Assembly: GCF_004348425.1 (NCBI RefSeq)
Contig: NZ_SMKK01000032.1
Span: forward strand, 1-49,067
Source of the DNA: Actinomadura sp. 7K507
GTDB lineage: Bacteria > Actinomycetota > Actinomycetes > Streptosporangiales > Streptosporangiaceae
Direction of reading: 5' to 3'
Length of the DNA stretch: 49,067 bases
This document shows positions 24,515 through 31,730 of this stretch, in pieces. Made by a program: the position numbers and the translations under genes. The notes under the pieces are model-generated. The model was not told the origin of the DNA. It did not search any database and saw nothing but the letters and a program-made list of their open reading frames with translations. The first letter of the stretch is position 1. Every line of letters starts with the position of its first letter.

Positions 24515-26260
24515 TCACGGCAGGAAGCGGGTGCGGCCGGCGGCGGCGAACTCCTCGCGGAGGGCCTCCTTGTCCGCCTCGGTCATCAGTACGTACTCGG
24601 GGACGCCCTGCCCTCCGGCCGCGCGGCCCGCCCACCGGTACACGGGGTCGCCGGTCCGCCAGCCTTCGAGCTGCATCTCCTTCTTCTTGAGCTTGCCCGA
24701 TCCGGTGGTCGGCAGCCCGTGCGAGACGCGCACGAAGCGCGGCGCGCCCTTGGTCCCGAGGTCGTCCTGGGCGGCGAGGAACGCCGGGAGGTCCAGATCC
24801 TCGAACCGGACGTCGGAGGGGATCTCGATCGCCGCCATCACCTGGTCGCCGGAGCGCGGGTCGGGGACGCCGAACGCGACCGCGTCCACGATCTTGGGGT
24901 GGCGGCGGACGACGTTCTGGGTGAGCAGCGCGGAGATGTTCTCCGAGTCCACCCGGATCCAGTCGCCGGACCGTCCGCCGAAGTACAGGAACCCGTCGCC
25001 GTCGACGTAGCCGAGGTCGCCCGTCCAGTACCAGCCGTGCCGGACGCGTTCGGCGTCGGCCTCGGGGTTGTCGTAGTAGCCCTCGAATCTCGCGGCGCCG
25101 TGCACGTCGACGATCTCGCCGACGGCGGCTTCGGCGTTGGTGACGCGGCCGTGCCCGTCCAGGACCGCGGGGGCGCACGTCTCGCGCGTCTCGGGGTTGA
25201 CGATCCGGACGCCGTCGTGGGCGGGCCTGCCGAACGCGGTCGGCGGGGTGCCCGGCACCCGCTTGATCATCCCGGCGCTCTCGCTGGAGCCGTAGCCCTC
25301 CACCAGCTTCGCGCCGAAGCGGCGCAGGAACGCGGCCTTGTCCTCGGGGGACGCCTCCGTCCCGAACCCGTGCGTGAGCGTGTTGTCGCCGTCGTCCGGC
25401 CGCTCGGGCGTGCCGAGGACGTAGCCGATCGCCTTGCCGACGTAGGTGAAGAACGTCGCGCCGTAGAACCGGACGTCCGGCAGGAACCCGGACGCGGAGA
25501 ACTTCGGCGCCAGCACGACGGTCGCGCCGGCGGCGAGCGCCGGGGCCCACAGCGCCATCAGCGCGTTGCCGTGGAACAGCGGCATCGGGCAGTAGCAGAC
25601 GTCCTCGCGCTTGACGTCGTACTTGGCGCTGTTGGCGCGGCCCAGCTCGGCGAGCCTGCCCTGGGAGCAGCGCGCCGCCTTCGACTTGCCGGTCGTCCCG
25701 GACGTGAACAGCAGCAGCATCTGCGTCGCCGGGGTGACCGCCGCGGCCGCCGGCGGCTCGCAGGCATGGCCCTCGACCCGCGCCGGGTAGTCGTCATCGT
25801 CGATCAGGACGAAACGGTCGCGGGGGACGCCGATGTCGAGGCCGTCCAGCAGTTCCAGCCCGGCCCGGTCGGTGACGAGGAGCTGGAGGTCGGTGTGCCG
25901 GACCTCCTGCTCCAGGTAGGAGCCGGTCCGGGTCGGGTTGATGCCGACGATCGTCGCGCCGCTCAGCGCCGCCGCCCCCAGCCACAGCACGTACTCGGGG
26001 ACGTTCTCCAGCAGCACACCGATGTGGAACGGGCCGTCCCGGCGCAGCTCGCGCGCCAGTGAGGCACGCGCCGCGCTCTCCCGGACGACCTCGTCCCACG
26101 TGTAGGTCCGCTCGCGGCTGCGCAGGCCCGGACGGTCGTCGCCAAGCCTCGCGAGCAGCAGACCGGCGATCGTCTCGTCACGTCCGGGCACATCAACCAC
26201 GGGCTCATCAACCACGGGCTCACCAACCACGGACTCACCAACCACGGGCCCATCAACCAC
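24515..26260 (-). CDS. Acyl-CoA synthetase (FadD17-like, ANL superfamily)
   Basis: 581 aa. The GTG at 26260 has GGGGGAG 6 nt upstream and overlaps the OYE stop by 8 nt. The first 25 residues are a Val/Pro/Glu repeat (VVGEP, VVDEP...) encoded by a 15-bp minisatellite; each unit also contains a GTG, so shorter starts are possible and the true enzyme begins near GRDETIAGLL. P-loop FTSGTTGKSKA (185-195), GYGSSESAGM, and the hinge YFGGRSGDWIRVDSENIS are intact, and GSGKLKKKEM supplies the C-terminal catalytic Lys. It would form the CoA thioester that feeds the dehydrogenases downstream. FadD17 is a KstR-regulon enzyme in mycobacteria; steroid-acid specificity here is inferred from the operon. Confidence 0.85.
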   Translation of the reverse strand: MVDGPVVGESVVGEPVVDEPVVDVPGRDETIAGLLLARLGDDRPGLRSRERTYTWDEVVRESAARASLARELRRDGPFHIGVLLENVPEYVLWLGAAALSGATIVGINPTRTGSYLEQEVRHTDLQLLVTDRAGLELLDGLDIGVPRDRFVLIDDDDYPARVEGHACEPPAAAAVTPATQMLLLFTSGTTGKSKAARCSQGRLAELGRANSAKYDVKREDVCYCPMPLFHGNALMALWAPALAAGATVVLAPKFSASGFLPDVRFYGATFFTYVGKAIGYVLGTPERPDDGDNTLTHGFGTEASPEDKAAFLRRFGAKLVEGYGSSESAGMIKRVPGTPPTAFGRPAHDGVRIVNPETRETCAPAVLDGHGRVTNAEAAVGEIVDVHGAARFEGYYDNPEADAERVRHGWYWTGDLGYVDGDGFLYFGGRSGDWIRVDSENISALLTQNVVRRHPKIVDAVAFGVPDPRSGDQVMAAIEIPSDVRFEDLDLPAFLAAQDDLGTKGAPRFVRVSHGLPTTGSGKLKKKEMQLEGWRTGDPVYRWAGRAAGGQGVPEYVLMTEADKEALREEFAAAGRTRFLP

Positions 26261-26265
26261 TGGCG
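26191..26265. repeat. 15-bp tandem repeat (about five units) across the OYE stop/FadD start
   Basis: Units of the form CATCAACCACGGGCT (plus strand) occur at 26191, 26206, 26221, 26236 and 26251, with one to three changes in the later copies. The length is a multiple of three, so copy-number change would alter the N-terminal tail of the acyl-CoA synthetase without frameshift. Each unit contains CAC, a potential GTG start on the coding strand. Confidence 0.85.
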
Positions 26266-27452
26266 CTCCCCCAGGCCGGTTCGGTGGACAGGACGCAGTG
26301 GGTGCCGCCGTAGATCGCGGTCATGCACTTGTTGCAATGGATGCACAGCGACTGGGTCTCGGGCTCGTCCTTGATCCGGTTGATCAGGTCGGGCTCGCGC
26401 AGCAGCGCGCGGGCCATCGCGACGAACTCGAAGCCCTCCGCCATGGCGGTGTCCATGCCGGTCTTGTCGGTGACGCCGCCGAGCAGGATCATCGGCAGCT
26501 TCACCGCGGCGCGGATCTGCCGGGCATCCCTGAGCAGGTAGAGGTCCTCGTAGGGGTAGGACTTCAGGAAGTGCTTGCCGACGAGCTTGATCCCGAGCTT
26601 GGTCGGCTGCTTCATGACGGCGGCGAACTCCTGCAGCGGCGCGTCGCCCTTGAACAGGTACATGGGGTTGAGCAGCGAGCTTCCGGCGGTCATCTGGAGG
26701 GCGTCGACCGAGCCGTCGGCCTCCAGCCACCGCGCGACCTGGATGGCCTCGTCCAACCAGAAGCCGCCGGGGACGCCGTCGTCCATGTTGAGCTTCGCGG
26801 TGATCGCGATGCGGTCGCCGACGGCGTCGCGGACGGCGCGGCCGATGTCGCGCGCCAGCCGGGCGCGGTTCTCCAGCGAGCCGCCGTACTCGTCCTTGCG
26901 GTGGTTGACCTTGGGGCTGAGGAACGAGCTCGTCAGGTAGTTGTGCCCCATGTGGATCTCGATCGAGTCGAAACCCGCCTCGATCGCCATCTTCCCGGCC
27001 TGACCGTGCGCGTCGACGATGCGCGCCAGGTCCGCGTGCGTGGCGGCCTTGGCGACGGTCTGCGTGGTCATGTGGAAGTGGCGGCTGGGCGCCAGCGCGG
27101 GCAGCTTGTTGCTCTTGGGGTTGGCGACCGGCCCGGCGTGCCCGATCTGCGCCTGCGCCGCCGCGCCCTCGGCGTGCACGGCGTCGGTCAGCCTGCGGAG
27201 GCCGGGCATCGCCTCGTCCCGCCAGTGGATCTGCCTGCTGTCGGTGCGCCCCTCCGGCGCCACCGCGCAGTACGCCACGGTCGTCATCCCGGCGCCGCCC
27301 CGCGCGTGCCGGACGTGGAAGTCGATCAGCGCGTCGGTGACCTGCCCCTTCCTGGTCAGGCCCTCGTAGGTGGCGGCCTTGATGACGCGGTTGCGCAAGG
27401 TCACGGGCCCGAGCTTCGCGGGCGCGAACACGTCGGGCTTCGGGTCGTTCAT
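26253..27452 (-). CDS. NADH:flavin oxidoreductase (Old Yellow Enzyme family)
   Basis: 399 aa; the ATG at 27452 has GGAGGA 7 nt upstream. TIM-barrel OYE: FAPAKLGPVTLRNRVI start, QIGHAGPVA with substrate-binding His, and the family signature HMGHNYLTSSFLSPKVNHR followed by DEYGGSLENR; a GGV...ALLREPDL phosphate-binding end. The C-terminus has a Cys cluster CIHCNKC plus a further Cys nine residues on (C-x2-C-x2-C-x9-C), close to but not the same as the 4Fe-4S motif of 2,4-dienoyl-CoA reductase/BaiCD-type enzymes, and without their extra FAD domain. At the head of the acyl-CoA operon it may reduce an enone or dienoyl-CoA of the substrate. Whether a cluster is bound is open. Confidence 0.85.
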   Translation of the reverse strand: MNDPKPDVFAPAKLGPVTLRNRVIKAATYEGLTRKGQVTDALIDFHVRHARGGAGMTTVAYCAVAPEGRTDSRQIHWRDEAMPGLRRLTDAVHAEGAAAQAQIGHAGPVANPKSNKLPALAPSRHFHMTTQTVAKAATHADLARIVDAHGQAGKMAIEAGFDSIEIHMGHNYLTSSFLSPKVNHRKDEYGGSLENRARLARDIGRAVRDAVGDRIAITAKLNMDDGVPGGFWLDEAIQVARWLEADGSVDALQMTAGSSLLNPMYLFKGDAPLQEFAAVMKQPTKLGIKLVGKHFLKSYPYEDLYLLRDARQIRAAVKLPMILLGGVTDKTGMDTAMAEGFEFVAMARALLREPDLINRIKDEPETQSLCIHCNKCMTAIYGGTHCVLSTEPAWGSASG

Positions 27453-27481
27453 TCGGAGTCCTCCATCGGACAAGACGTTAA

Positions 27482-27519
27482 TCAGCGGGACGCCCGGACA
27501 TCCCCGGGCATCCCGCTGA
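27482..27519 (-). terminator. Long hairpin between the ABC importer group and the OYE/FadD operon
   Basis: TCAGCGGGACGCCCGG (27482-27497) pairs with CCGGGCATCCCGCTGA (27504-27519), a 16-bp stem with one mismatch and a 6-nt loop. On the minus strand only about 30 nt separate it from the OYE ATG, so there is no room for a promoter after it. It could be a partial terminator/attenuator or an mRNA-stability element setting transporter and enzyme levels apart. Confidence 0.5.
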
Positions 27520-27549
27520 CCGGGAGCGTCGACGTGCCGCGCCGGCGTG

Positions 27550-27903
27550 CTACTCCTTGTCGCGCAGCGCCGCGGCGATCCGGTCGGCCTGGGCCTGCTG
27601 CTCGACGAGCTGGCGCAGCAGCCACAGCCGCAGGACGCGGGTGACCGCGGCGGCCAGGTACAGGGCCGCGCCGAGGACGGTCACCGCCAGGAACCCGACG
27701 GCGAGGGTCTGCAGCGAGCCGACGTCGCGCATGTCGTCCTGCGTGAGCGAGACGTTGTAGGCGATGAAGACGCCGGCGACACCGGCGACCATCGCGATGA
27801 CACCGGCGACGCGGAGCACGCCGTCGAAGCGGGACTGGTCGGTCTTGAGCTTCTGGCGCGCCACGTCGTCCTTGAACTGCTGGCGCCTTTCCTCAGTGAG
27901 CAT
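27550..27903 (-). CDS. Small two-helix membrane protein
   Basis: 117 aa. A charged, helical N-terminus (ERRQQFKDDVARQKLKTDQSR) leads to two hydrophobic helices (about 29-51 and 65-88), followed by a charged C-terminal helix rich in Gln/Ala (LLRQLVEQQAQADRIAAALRDK). Both ends are predicted cytoplasmic. It starts 6 nt after the stop of the downstream ATPase gene of the LIV-type importer, with its ribosome binding site GGGAGGTTGACC inside that gene's end, so it belongs to the transporter operon. I do not recognise the family; an accessory factor of the importer is a plausible guess only. Confidence 0.7.
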   Translation of the reverse strand: MLTEERRQQFKDDVARQKLKTDQSRFDGVLRVAGVIAMVAGVAGVFIAYNVSLTQDDMRDVGSLQTLAVGFLAVTVLGAALYLAAAVTRVLRLWLLRQLVEQQAQADRIAAALRDKE

Positions 27904-27909
27904 GTCGGG

Positions 27910-28683
27910 TCAACCTCCCAGGTAGTCGCTGGACAGCCGGTCTTCGATCTCGGCGGGCGGGCCGGCCGCCGCCACGCGCCCGTGCAGCATCAGCGCGGCG
28001 GTGTCGGCGATCGGCAGGACGGCGCGGGCGAACTGCTCCGCGACCAGCACCGACAGGCCGCCCTCGACCAGCTCGGCGACGGTCTCGTACATCCGGCTGA
28101 CGATCATGGGCGCGAGGCCCATGGACAGCTCGTCGAGCAGCAGCACCGCCGGATCGGTGCCCAGCGCGCGCGAGAGCGCGAGCATCTGCTGCTCGCCGCC
28201 GGACAGCGATCCGGCGAGCTGCCTGCGGCGTTCCCCGAGGATCGGGAACCGGGTGTACGCCTTGTCCTCCACGTCCTCCAGCCGGGCGCCGGTCCCGGTC
28301 GCGGCCCACAAATTCTCCCGGACCGTCAGGTTGGGGAAGACCCCCCGGCCCTCCGGGATGGAGCACACGCCGAGGCGGGCCGCGTCCTGCGCGGAGATGC
28401 CGTTCACCTTGCGCCCGGCGAACCGCAGCTCGCCGGCCGACACTGGGTGCAGGCCGGCGCACACCCGCATGGTGGTCGACTTCCCGCCGCCGTTCGGGCC
28501 GAGGAGCGCCAGCAGCGAGCCCGGCCGCAACGCCAGGTCGACGCCGTGCAGTACCTCGATCGCGCCGTAGCCCGCGCGGACGCCTTCCAATTCGATCAGC
28601 GGCACGGCCTCCTCGGGAACGACGGTGGCCTCGGAGACGGGGGCGTCCCCCGCCGGGCGCGGCTTCGGAACCGCCTCACTCAT
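27910..28683 (-). CDS. livF: LIV-type ABC transporter ATPase (LivF-like)
   Basis: 257 aa. Walker A GPNGGGKST (62-70), signature LSGGEQQMLAL (160-170), Walker B VLLLDE (180-185) followed by LSMGLAP, the usual LivF variant. It begins with about 27 extra residues rich in Pro/Ala/Glu before the ABC fold. Start ATG overlaps the LivG stop by 8 nt, so the two ATPases are translationally coupled and would form the heterodimeric motor for the fused permease encoded upstream. LIV-type (HAAT) importers carry amino acids but also aromatic and polycyclic acids; the placement before a steroid-type operon suggests the latter. Confidence 0.92.
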   Translation of the reverse strand: MSEAVPKPRPAGDAPVSEATVVPEEAVPLIELEGVRAGYGAIEVLHGVDLALRPGSLLALLGPNGGGKSTTMRVCAGLHPVSAGELRFAGRKVNGISAQDAARLGVCSIPEGRGVFPNLTVRENLWAATGTGARLEDVEDKAYTRFPILGERRRQLAGSLSGGEQQMLALSRALGTDPAVLLLDELSMGLAPMIVSRMYETVAELVEGGLSVLVAEQFARAVLPIADTAALMLHGRVAAAGPPAEIEDRLSSDYLGG

Positions 28684-29440
28684 GTGCGGCCTCCTCTGTG
28701 CCGATGTAGGCGGCGATGACCTCCGGGGACTCCTTGATCTCCGCCGGGGCGCCGGACGCGATGAGGGCCCCGTAGTCGAGGACGTGGATGGTGGAGCACA
28801 GCTTCATGACGAGCTGCAGGTCGTGCTCGACCAGGCAGATCGCGAGGCCCTCGCCGGCAAGGCCGGTGAGCATCTCGGCGAACGCCTCTGTCTCGCGGTC
28901 GGTCTGGCCGGACGCGGGCTCGTCCAGCAGGAGGACGCGTGGTGAGGTCATCAGCGCGCGCGCCACCTCCACGACCCGGGCCCGTCCGATGGGGATGTCG
29001 GACACGTCGCGGTCGGCGATGTCGGTGAGCCCGGTCCGCTCCAGGATCCTGTCGGTCTGCTCGTCCAGGTCGACGCGCTTGCGGGTGTTGCTCCGCAGGA
29101 TGTCGCCCGCGACGCGGACGTTGTCGCGCACCGACAGGGACAGGAACAGCTCCAGGCGCTGGAACGTCCGCGCCATGCCGCGCCGCGCACGCTTGGCCGG
29201 GGACAGTTTGGTGATGTCGTCCCCGTCCAGGAACACCTGGCCGGACGCGGGTTTCTGCAAGCCGGTCATGATGTTGAACATCGTGGTCTTGCCGGCGCCG
29301 TTCGGGCCGATCAGCCCGGTGATCCGTCCCTCGTCCATGGTGACGCCCACGTCGTTCACGGCGGTGTTGCCGCCGAACCGGACGGTGACGCCCCGCGTTT
29401 CGAGGAGTGTTCTCCCTTCAGTCACCTCGGTTTCAAGCAC
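28676..29440 (-). CDS. livG: LIV-type ABC transporter ATPase (LivG-like)
   Basis: 254 aa, GTG start at 29440 with GGAGGGG 3-4 nt upstream, overlapping the permease stop by 8 nt. Walker A GPNGAGKTT (45-53), Q-loop region RTFQRLELF, Walker B VLLLDEPAS (169-177) and switch His in VEHD (204-207). The signature segment reads IPIGRARVVEVARAL, without the LSGG core; LivG-type proteins are often degenerate here, but this one is further off than usual, and the D-loop ASGQTD replaces AAGLN. The pair may therefore have one weak ATP site. Function: energising import with its LivF-like partner. Confidence 0.9.
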   Translation of the reverse strand: MLETEVTEGRTLLETRGVTVRFGGNTAVNDVGVTMDEGRITGLIGPNGAGKTTMFNIMTGLQKPASGQVFLDGDDITKLSPAKRARRGMARTFQRLELFLSLSVRDNVRVAGDILRSNTRKRVDLDEQTDRILERTGLTDIADRDVSDIPIGRARVVEVARALMTSPRVLLLDEPASGQTDRETEAFAEMLTGLAGEGLAICLVEHDLQLVMKLCSTIHVLDYGALIASGAPAEIKESPEVIAAYIGTEEAAHE

Positions 29441-31691
29441 GGGCCCCTCCCTTCTCCAGGGCGGTGACGGGCAGGCCGAGTTCGCGGTCGAGCCTGGCCC
29501 GCAGCTCGTCGGTGTAGGGCTCGTCCACGCCGACGAGTTCCAGCGGCACCGGACGGTCGCGCCGCCCCTCGTCCCCGCTCTTCCGAGCGAGGTACATGCG
29601 GCCGAGAAGCGGCAGCAGCATGACGGCGAACAGGGCGACGAGCGCGAACGTCCACGTCCCGATCACGCCGGTCAGCGCGAGGACGTACAGGACCACCCCG
29701 AACGCCCCCGCCCCGTAAAGGACGGTCTTGGCTTCGCGCTGCGGTGAACGGGACAGCGCCCGGTAGCCCTCGATGATGTCGTGGACGACACCGCTCGGGT
29801 TCCGGCCGACGCCCATCCCGACCAGCGCCGTCCCGACCAGCACGAGGTGGCCGAGCGCGTCGTAGATGGTGGACATGCCCTCGTTCTCCAGCGCGAGGTC
29901 GCTGAACGTCGACACCAGGACGGTCGCGCCGACGCCCGCCATCAGACCGCCGAACAGGGCGCCGCTGATGTAGCCGATGCCCGCGACCACGACCAGCATC
30001 AGCAGGGACAGGCTGCCGATGAAGGCGAAGTTCTCCTGCGCGACGGTGCCGTGCGCGGCCGACATCAGCACGCCGCCGAGCCCCGCGATCGCCGCGGAGA
30101 TCATGAAGACGCTCAGCTTCAGCCGGACGAGGTTCTGCCCGAGCATCGCCGTCGCGGCGGGGCTGTCCTTCATCGCCGCGAGCCGCCGCCCGTAGCCGCC
30201 GCCGCGCAGCGCGGCGAGCCCGACCGCGATCAGCGCGAACAGCACCGTCGCGGTCATCAGGAACGTCGTCGCGTCCCGCAGGTCGAGCGGTCCGGCCTTC
30301 AGCGGCGGGACGACGAGCGAGCCGTCCGGGAACAGCGTGAACTCGAACCCGAACAGTTCGTGCCGGGTGGTGTCGCGCAGCACCATGTTCGCCAGGAACT
30401 CCCCGAACGCCAGCGTCGCCAGCGCCAGGTACAGGCCGCGCAGCCGCAGCGCGGGCAGCGCGACGAGCCCGCCGACCAGCGCCGCCGCGGCGACGCCCAG
30501 CAGCAGGCCCTGGACGTTCATGTGCGACGCCAGGCCCGTGCCCTCCACGCCGGCGTGGAACGCCACCACGGTCGCGACCGCGCCGAACGCCAGCGGCGCG
30601 AGGTTCAGCTCGCCCGCGTAGCCGGTCAGCACGGTCAGCGACAGCGCGATGATCGCGAACGTCATGCCGAGCGCGAACGTGCCGACGGCGCCGTCCGACA
30701 GCAGCAGGCTGTACAGGTACACGACCGCGACCAGCACACCGCCCCACACCGCGGCCGCCTTGACGGTCGGCGCCCGGTACCGCTCGCGGGTCCGGATCGC
30801 GGCCCCGCGCAGCCGGTCCTGGGGCAGCACCACCAGCACGACGAACAGCAGGATCATCGGCAGCGAGACGCGCAGGTTGCCGGCGAACGTGCCCGCCGAC
30901 GGCAGGTAGGCGAGCACGTAGTTGGCGGCGAGGCCGAGCACGATCGCGCCGACGAGCGTGCGGGGGATGCTGCGCAGCCGCCCGAACATCGCCGCCGCGA
31001 ACGCGTCGATCACCAGCAGGGTCAGCATGTTGGCGTCCAGGCCGCCGCCGCTGATCGGCACGATCAGCACCCCGGCCAGGACGGCGAGCGTCGAGCCGAT
31101 CGCCCACGACAGCATCGCCGCCCGCTCGGGGTCGTGGCCGTTCAGCCGCAGCAGGTCGGGGTCGTCGACCGAGCCGCGCATGACCACGCCGGCCCGGCTG
31201 CGGGTGAACAGCACCCGCAGCCCGGCGGCGATCGCGGCGGCGGCGACCAGGCAGACGATCTCGTGGTACCGGATCACCACGCCGCCCACCGTGATCTTCG
31301 CGCCCGAACCGAAGAACATGTCCACGGTGTGGGGCTCGTCCGGGTTCCAGATCCACTGCGCCAGGTAGACGGTGCCGAGCAGCACCGCCACCGTCACGAT
31401 GATCTTCGTGACGTCGGCGGTGCCGCGCAGCCCGCGCATGATGGCCGCGTGCAGCGCGGCGCCCATCGCCGGGCCGGCGAGCCCGACCACGACGATCAGC
31501 GCGAACCACACCGGCCAGCCCCACTGCACGGTGAAGTGCCAGTACAGGAACGCGCCGAACATCGCCTGCGCGCCGTGGGCGAAGTTGAAGATGCCCGAGG
31601 TGTTGTACGTCAGCACGAGCCCCGAGGCCGCGATGAAGTACACCGAACCCAGGACCAGGCCCAGGATCGTGTAGGTCAGGAACGTCGTCAT
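29433..31691 (-). CDS. Fused LivH-LivM branched-chain-type ABC permease
   Basis: 752 aa with about 18-20 hydrophobic helices. Residues 1-290 are LivH-like (LTYNTSGIFNFAHGAQAMFGAFLYW, the NFAHG motif of the family). Residues about 330-640 are LivM-like (LTGYAGELNLAPLAFGAVATV, and the GGLGGVLMSAAHG-type segment near AAIAGLGG). The usual two genes are thus one polypeptide. After the LivM end (VGRNPSG) there are two further hydrophobic helices (about 665-705) and a charged cytoplasmic tail of about 45 residues, not normal for LivM. It lies 39 bp after the binding-protein gene. The single chain would supply the whole membrane pore. Confidence 0.9.
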   Translation of the reverse strand: MTTFLTYTILGLVLGSVYFIAASGLVLTYNTSGIFNFAHGAQAMFGAFLYWHFTVQWGWPVWFALIVVVGLAGPAMGAALHAAIMRGLRGTADVTKIIVTVAVLLGTVYLAQWIWNPDEPHTVDMFFGSGAKITVGGVVIRYHEIVCLVAAAAIAAGLRVLFTRSRAGVVMRGSVDDPDLLRLNGHDPERAAMLSWAIGSTLAVLAGVLIVPISGGGLDANMLTLLVIDAFAAAMFGRLRSIPRTLVGAIVLGLAANYVLAYLPSAGTFAGNLRVSLPMILLFVVLVVLPQDRLRGAAIRTRERYRAPTVKAAAVWGGVLVAVVYLYSLLLSDGAVGTFALGMTFAIIALSLTVLTGYAGELNLAPLAFGAVATVVAFHAGVEGTGLASHMNVQGLLLGVAAAALVGGLVALPALRLRGLYLALATLAFGEFLANMVLRDTTRHELFGFEFTLFPDGSLVVPPLKAGPLDLRDATTFLMTATVLFALIAVGLAALRGGGYGRRLAAMKDSPAATAMLGQNLVRLKLSVFMISAAIAGLGGVLMSAAHGTVAQENFAFIGSLSLLMLVVVAGIGYISGALFGGLMAGVGATVLVSTFSDLALENEGMSTIYDALGHLVLVGTALVGMGVGRNPSGVVHDIIEGYRALSRSPQREAKTVLYGAGAFGVVLYVLALTGVIGTWTFALVALFAVMLLPLLGRMYLARKSGDEGRRDRPVPLELVGVDEPYTDELRARLDRELGLPVTALEKGGARA

Positions 31692-31730
31692 TCATTCACC
31701 GCCATACGGTCACCGCTTCCGGCGGCCGGA

